Below, in pieces: positions 61,545 to 64,000 of a stretch of DNA of 64,000 nt. Every line of letters begins with the position of its first letter. Within the stretch, counting starts at the first letter, position 1. The position numbers were made by a program, and so were the translations under genes. The stretch lies in assembly GCF_900103215.1 (NCBI RefSeq), contig NZ_FNGV01000001.1, positions 1 to 64,000 of the forward strand, in the 5' to 3' direction. Under the pieces are notes generated by a model. The model ran no database searches and was not told where the DNA came from. It was given only the letters and a program-made list of their open reading frames with translations. Origin of the DNA: Kriegella aquimaris. Its GTDB lineage: Bacteria; Bacteroidota; Bacteroidia; Flavobacteriales; Flavobacteriaceae.

Positions 61545-62819
61545 TTATTGTTTTAGATAGTTCAAACTCATCTCGGTCAAGGTTTTGACGCCCAACAACA
61601 TTCCGCTTTCATCAATTATAAAATCAGGGGTGTGATGGGGGTAGGGGGTTGTGTTTTCTGGAGTCATACCACCCAAATAGAAAAAGAAACCTGGGATTTC
61701 TCTCTGAAAATAGGAAAAATCTTCCCCACCCGTGGATGCCTTTCGAAGTTGAACGTTCTCCGACCCTGCCACTTTTTGCATAATTGGCAGCATTTGTTCT
61801 ACCAAATCAGGGTCATTATAGGTAATGTCGGTATTGCTCTTGATTTCAATTGTCGCATGTCCGCCATAGGCTTTCGCAATATCCGGAACCATTTCTTGCA
61901 TTCGATTGGTAATCAATTTTTGCATGTCGTAATCTAAAGTACGGATGGTACCTATCATTTGGGCACTTTCGGGAATGATATTGAACCGAACCCCACTTGT
62001 GATTTTACCGACACTGATGACTGCCGCTTCATTGGTAAGATCGGTTTCCCTACTGATAATTGTTTGTATTCCGTCAATAATCTTCGCACTTATAAGAATG
62101 GGATCGATGCCTCCCCAAGGTTGTGAACCGTGTGTCTGTTTTCCTTTAACATCAATGACAAAACGCTGTACGGCGGCCATCATTCCACCGGACTTGTAGC
62201 GTATGACGCCAACCGGAATGCCAGAATTGATGTGCAGCCCGAAAATGGCATCGACATCAGGATTTTTTAGTACGCCTTCTTTTATCATAAGCAGGGCACC
62301 GCCTTCCTCTCCCGGCGGCGGACCTTCTTCCGCAGGTTGAAAAATGAATTTTATTGTGCCTTTAATTTTATCCTTGTTTTTGGCCAGTATTTCCGCCACA
62401 CCCATCAGAATGGCAATATGCGTATCGTGCCCACAAGCATGCATCACACCTACCTTTTCTCCTAAAAATTCAGAAGTTACGGCTGATTTAAAAGGCAGAT
62501 CGCTACGTTCGGTAACGGGCAAAGCATCCATGTCAGCACGAAGGGCAATGACCTTCCCGGGTTTATTTCCTTTTAAAATACCCACAACACCCGTGTGTGC
62601 TACCTTAGTCTGAACTTCAATACCCAAATCGGTAAGGTGATTTGCAATTATTTCCGAAGTTTTAAATTCCCGATTACTCAGCTCAGGATGCTCATGGAAA
62701 TACCGGCGCCATTCAATTACCTTACTTTCAATAGCTGTGTATTCCTTTTCTAGATTTTGCCCTTGGGTTTGAAGAGTACATCCTAAAAGAAACGCTGCCA
62801 AAATCACCAATGTTCTCAT
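61545..62819 (-). CDS. Secreted M20-family amidohydrolase (hippurate-hydrolase-like)
   Basis: The 424-residue product has a signal peptide (hydrophobic about 3-17, with a C-T-L-Q-T end). M20D motifs are WRRYFHEHPELSNREFKTSE, GIVALRADMDALPV-like KVIALRADMDALPV, VGVMHACGHDTHIAILMG (metal-site Cys and His), FIFQPAEEGPPPGEEGG, AIFGLHINSG and STGGEDFSYFQREIPG. Such enzymes deacylate N-acyl amino acids. It ends the two-gene unit with the DsrE-family gene 8 bases upstream. Confidence 0.92.
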   Translation of the reverse strand: MRTLVILAAFLLGCTLQTQGQNLEKEYTAIESKVIEWRRYFHEHPELSNREFKTSEIIANHLTDLGIEVQTKVAHTGVVGILKGNKPGKVIALRADMDALPVTERSDLPFKSAVTSEFLGEKVGVMHACGHDTHIAILMGVAEILAKNKDKIKGTIKFIFQPAEEGPPPGEEGGALLMIKEGVLKNPDVDAIFGLHINSGIPVGVIRYKSGGMMAAVQRFVIDVKGKQTHGSQPWGGIDPILISAKIIDGIQTIISRETDLTNEAAVISVGKITSGVRFNIIPESAQMIGTIRTLDYDMQKLITNRMQEMVPDIAKAYGGHATIEIKSNTDITYNDPDLVEQMLPIMQKVAGSENVQLRKASTGGEDFSYFQREIPGFFFYLGGMTPENTTPYPHHTPDFIIDESGMLLGVKTLTEMSLNYLKQ

Positions 62820-62827
62820 GTGTCTAT

Positions 62828-63379
62828 TTAAAATTTAATCAATCTGTAGTTATCGTCCTGTAGTTGTATCAAAGCAGTCATAGCGGAAAGAGACAGTTGT
62901 ACGCCTTTTATTAAATCTTCTTTTAAAAAGCCCTCAGAGGAAAAAGTTTGTCCGCAAAAAATAATTTCGACTCCTGCACTCATTAAATCATTCAATAATT
63001 TTTCATTCGGATTTTCTACTCCGCATTTAGCCATATAGGCTTCAGACAAAAGAAGGTCTTTGGCAGCTTTGCCATGTACTACCAATGCAACTTTCAATTG
63101 CTCCAAGGGTACACCGTTTTGTGCATGCATGTTCAGAAACCTTGCAGCAGTCCCTATACTTGCGTTTAGTTGTGAGTTATTATTGGGGGAGTACGAGATA
63201 TCAAAAACGGCTTTATAAGTTTTGGCGGTATTTACCTTAAAATCTAGATTGTCTACTTTCCATACGCTGCCATAGTCTGCTATAATAGGACCACTTTGTT
63301 TGGTTTGTGCAAAACTGTGTGCCATTAGCCCCAAACATATTAGCGTTATAAAATTCGATTTCAAAGTAGTTTGGTACAT
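62828..63379 (-). CDS. DsrE-family protein, exported
   Basis: The 183-residue product has a signal peptide (hydrophobic about 9-24). A DsrE/DsrF-like fold follows: YKAVFDISYSPNNNSQLNAS, ARFLNMHAQNGVPLEQLKVA, LVVHGKAAKDLL and a cysteine in EIIFCGQTF, the position used for sulfur or thiol handling in this family. Exported single-Cys DsrE proteins of Bacteroidota have no assigned role. The gene lies 8 bases before the M20 gene and both are exported, so joint function is possible. Confidence 0.82.
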   Translation of the reverse strand: MYQTTLKSNFITLICLGLMAHSFAQTKQSGPIIADYGSVWKVDNLDFKVNTAKTYKAVFDISYSPNNNSQLNASIGTAARFLNMHAQNGVPLEQLKVALVVHGKAAKDLLLSEAYMAKCGVENPNEKLLNDLMSAGVEIIFCGQTFSSEGFLKEDLIKGVQLSLSAMTALIQLQDDNYRLIKF

Positions 63380-63513
63380 ACATTTGGTTATTTAGAAGCT
63401 AAATATATTCAAAATAGGTGCAATGACAATTTCATTGTTCATAAATCTAAATGAGATGATTTCTACATAACCCGAATTATGGCTAAATTCACAGTCCAAA
63501 AAAAACGAAGCGG

Positions 63514-64000
63514 TTGAAGAATTTTATAGATGAATTGAATGAGGCGCAAAAAGCTCCGGTCTTGCATAAAGATGGACCATTGATGGTTATCGCCGGTGCG
63601 GGGTCTGGAAAGACCCGAGTATTGACCTATCGCATTGCCCATTTGATGGCCCAAGGTGTAGATTCCTTTAATATACTGGCATTGACTTTTACCAATAAGG
63701 CTGCACGGGAAATGAAAAAACGTATTGCCGACATTGTGGGTAGTACAGAGGCAAAAAATCTGTGGATGGGTACTTTTCACTCCGTTTTCGCCAAATTGTT
63801 ACGTTTCGATGGCGATAAGTTAGGGTATCCCAGTAATTTTACAATTTATGACACCCAAGATTCCCAACGCTTGATCGCTTCGATAATCAAGGAAATGGGG
63901 CTCGATAAGGATATTTATAAATACAAACAGGTACAAAATCGTATTTCTTCCTACAAGAATAGCCTTATTACGGTAAAGGCTTATATGAAAAACCCTGAGC
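63514..64000 (+). CDS. pcrA: UvrD/PcrA-type DNA helicase, N-terminal part, TTG start (runs off window)
   Basis: The start is TTG at 63514: an in-frame TAA sits at 63484-63486, no ATG or GTG lies between them, and the reading LKNFIDELNEAQKAPVL is the normal family N-terminus. The visible 162 codons include the Q motif (NEAQKAPVL), Walker A MVIAGAGSGKTRVLTYRIA, motif Ia LALTFTNKAAREMKKRI and GTFHSVFAKLLR. The rest lies beyond the window. It unwinds DNA in nucleotide excision repair and removes RecA or polymerase blocks. UvrD and PcrA cannot be told apart from this part. Confidence 0.9.
   Translation, partial: MKNFIDELNEAQKAPVLHKDGPLMVIAGAGSGKTRVLTYRIAHLMAQGVDSFNILALTFTNKAAREMKKRIADIVGSTEAKNLWMGTFHSVFAKLLRFDGDKLGYPSNFTIYDTQDSQRLIASIIKEMGLDKDIYKYKQVQNRISSYKNSLITVKAYMKNPE

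Overview
The window looks like chromosome of a marine member of the Flavobacteriaceae (Bacteroidota). This is judged from protein families that crowd such genomes (YwqK/MORN proteins, propeller proteins, PVC-type heme proteins, ThuA, neutral-ceramidase-like and sialidase-like secreted enzymes, RecG and PcrA of Bacteroidota type), from many short lipoprotein signals, from scarce Shine-Dalgarno sequences and from a few TAnnTTTG promoter boxes. No rRNA, tRNA, CRISPR array or complete insertion sequence was found.

Region 1 (about 1-22.4 kb) is accessory DNA. It holds some 22 short, unrelated genes, all on the + strand, each separated by 70-700 AT-rich bases. They include a YwqK-like protein, ThuA-like protein, methyltransferase, YHYH protein, LysE exporter, S41 peptidase, GNAT, peroxiredoxin-like protein, propeller protein, SnoaL-like protein, degenerate M23-like lipoprotein, quinol monooxygenase, AraC regulator, PhoD-like phosphatase and a uracil-glycosylase-fold protein. 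The spacers carry inverted repeats, a recurring AACACG/AACGTTGG-type motif, and a roughly 165-235 bp element present four times (A 10.77 kb, B 14.84 kb, C 18.26 kb, D 19.34 kb). The whole resembles a gene-cassette array. It ends with a translationally coupled two-gene unit (19763-21894): a TIR-like/ParB-like fusion plus a protein with archaeo-eukaryotic-primase motifs. This is the best candidate here for an undescribed, possibly anti-phage, system. Just behind it lies a 3' scar of a ceramidase-like gene, then an HNH nuclease gene.

Region 2 (22.7-49.8 kb) is a catabolic neighbourhood rich in secreted proteins: a pectate-lyase-fold lipoprotein, an alpha/beta hydrolase, a long minus-strand unit (PqaA-like, alpha/beta hydrolase, ChbG-like deacetylase, alpha/beta hydrolase, sialidase, two ceramidase-like proteins), membrane proteins, a GDPD, an AraC regulator divergent from a NanA/DapA-type aldolase, a sodium:solute symporter, a Gfo/Idh/MocA oxidoreductase, two paralogous propeller plus alpha-toroid proteins, an FG-GAP protein and a second GDPD. 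Sialidase, aldolase, symporter and ceramidase-like enzymes together suggest use of a sialylated or related acidic glycoconjugate, possibly a glycosphingolipid; this is inference.

Region 3 (49.9-64 kb) is more ordinary chromosome: recG, an M1 aminopeptidase with a patatin-like protein, a conserved membrane protein, a large PVC-type heme-binding lipoprotein, an OmpA-like envelope protein, an FMN-dependent glutamate-synthase-like protein, an M20 amidohydrolase with a DsrE-family protein, and the start of a UvrD/PcrA helicase gene that begins with TTG and runs off the window.
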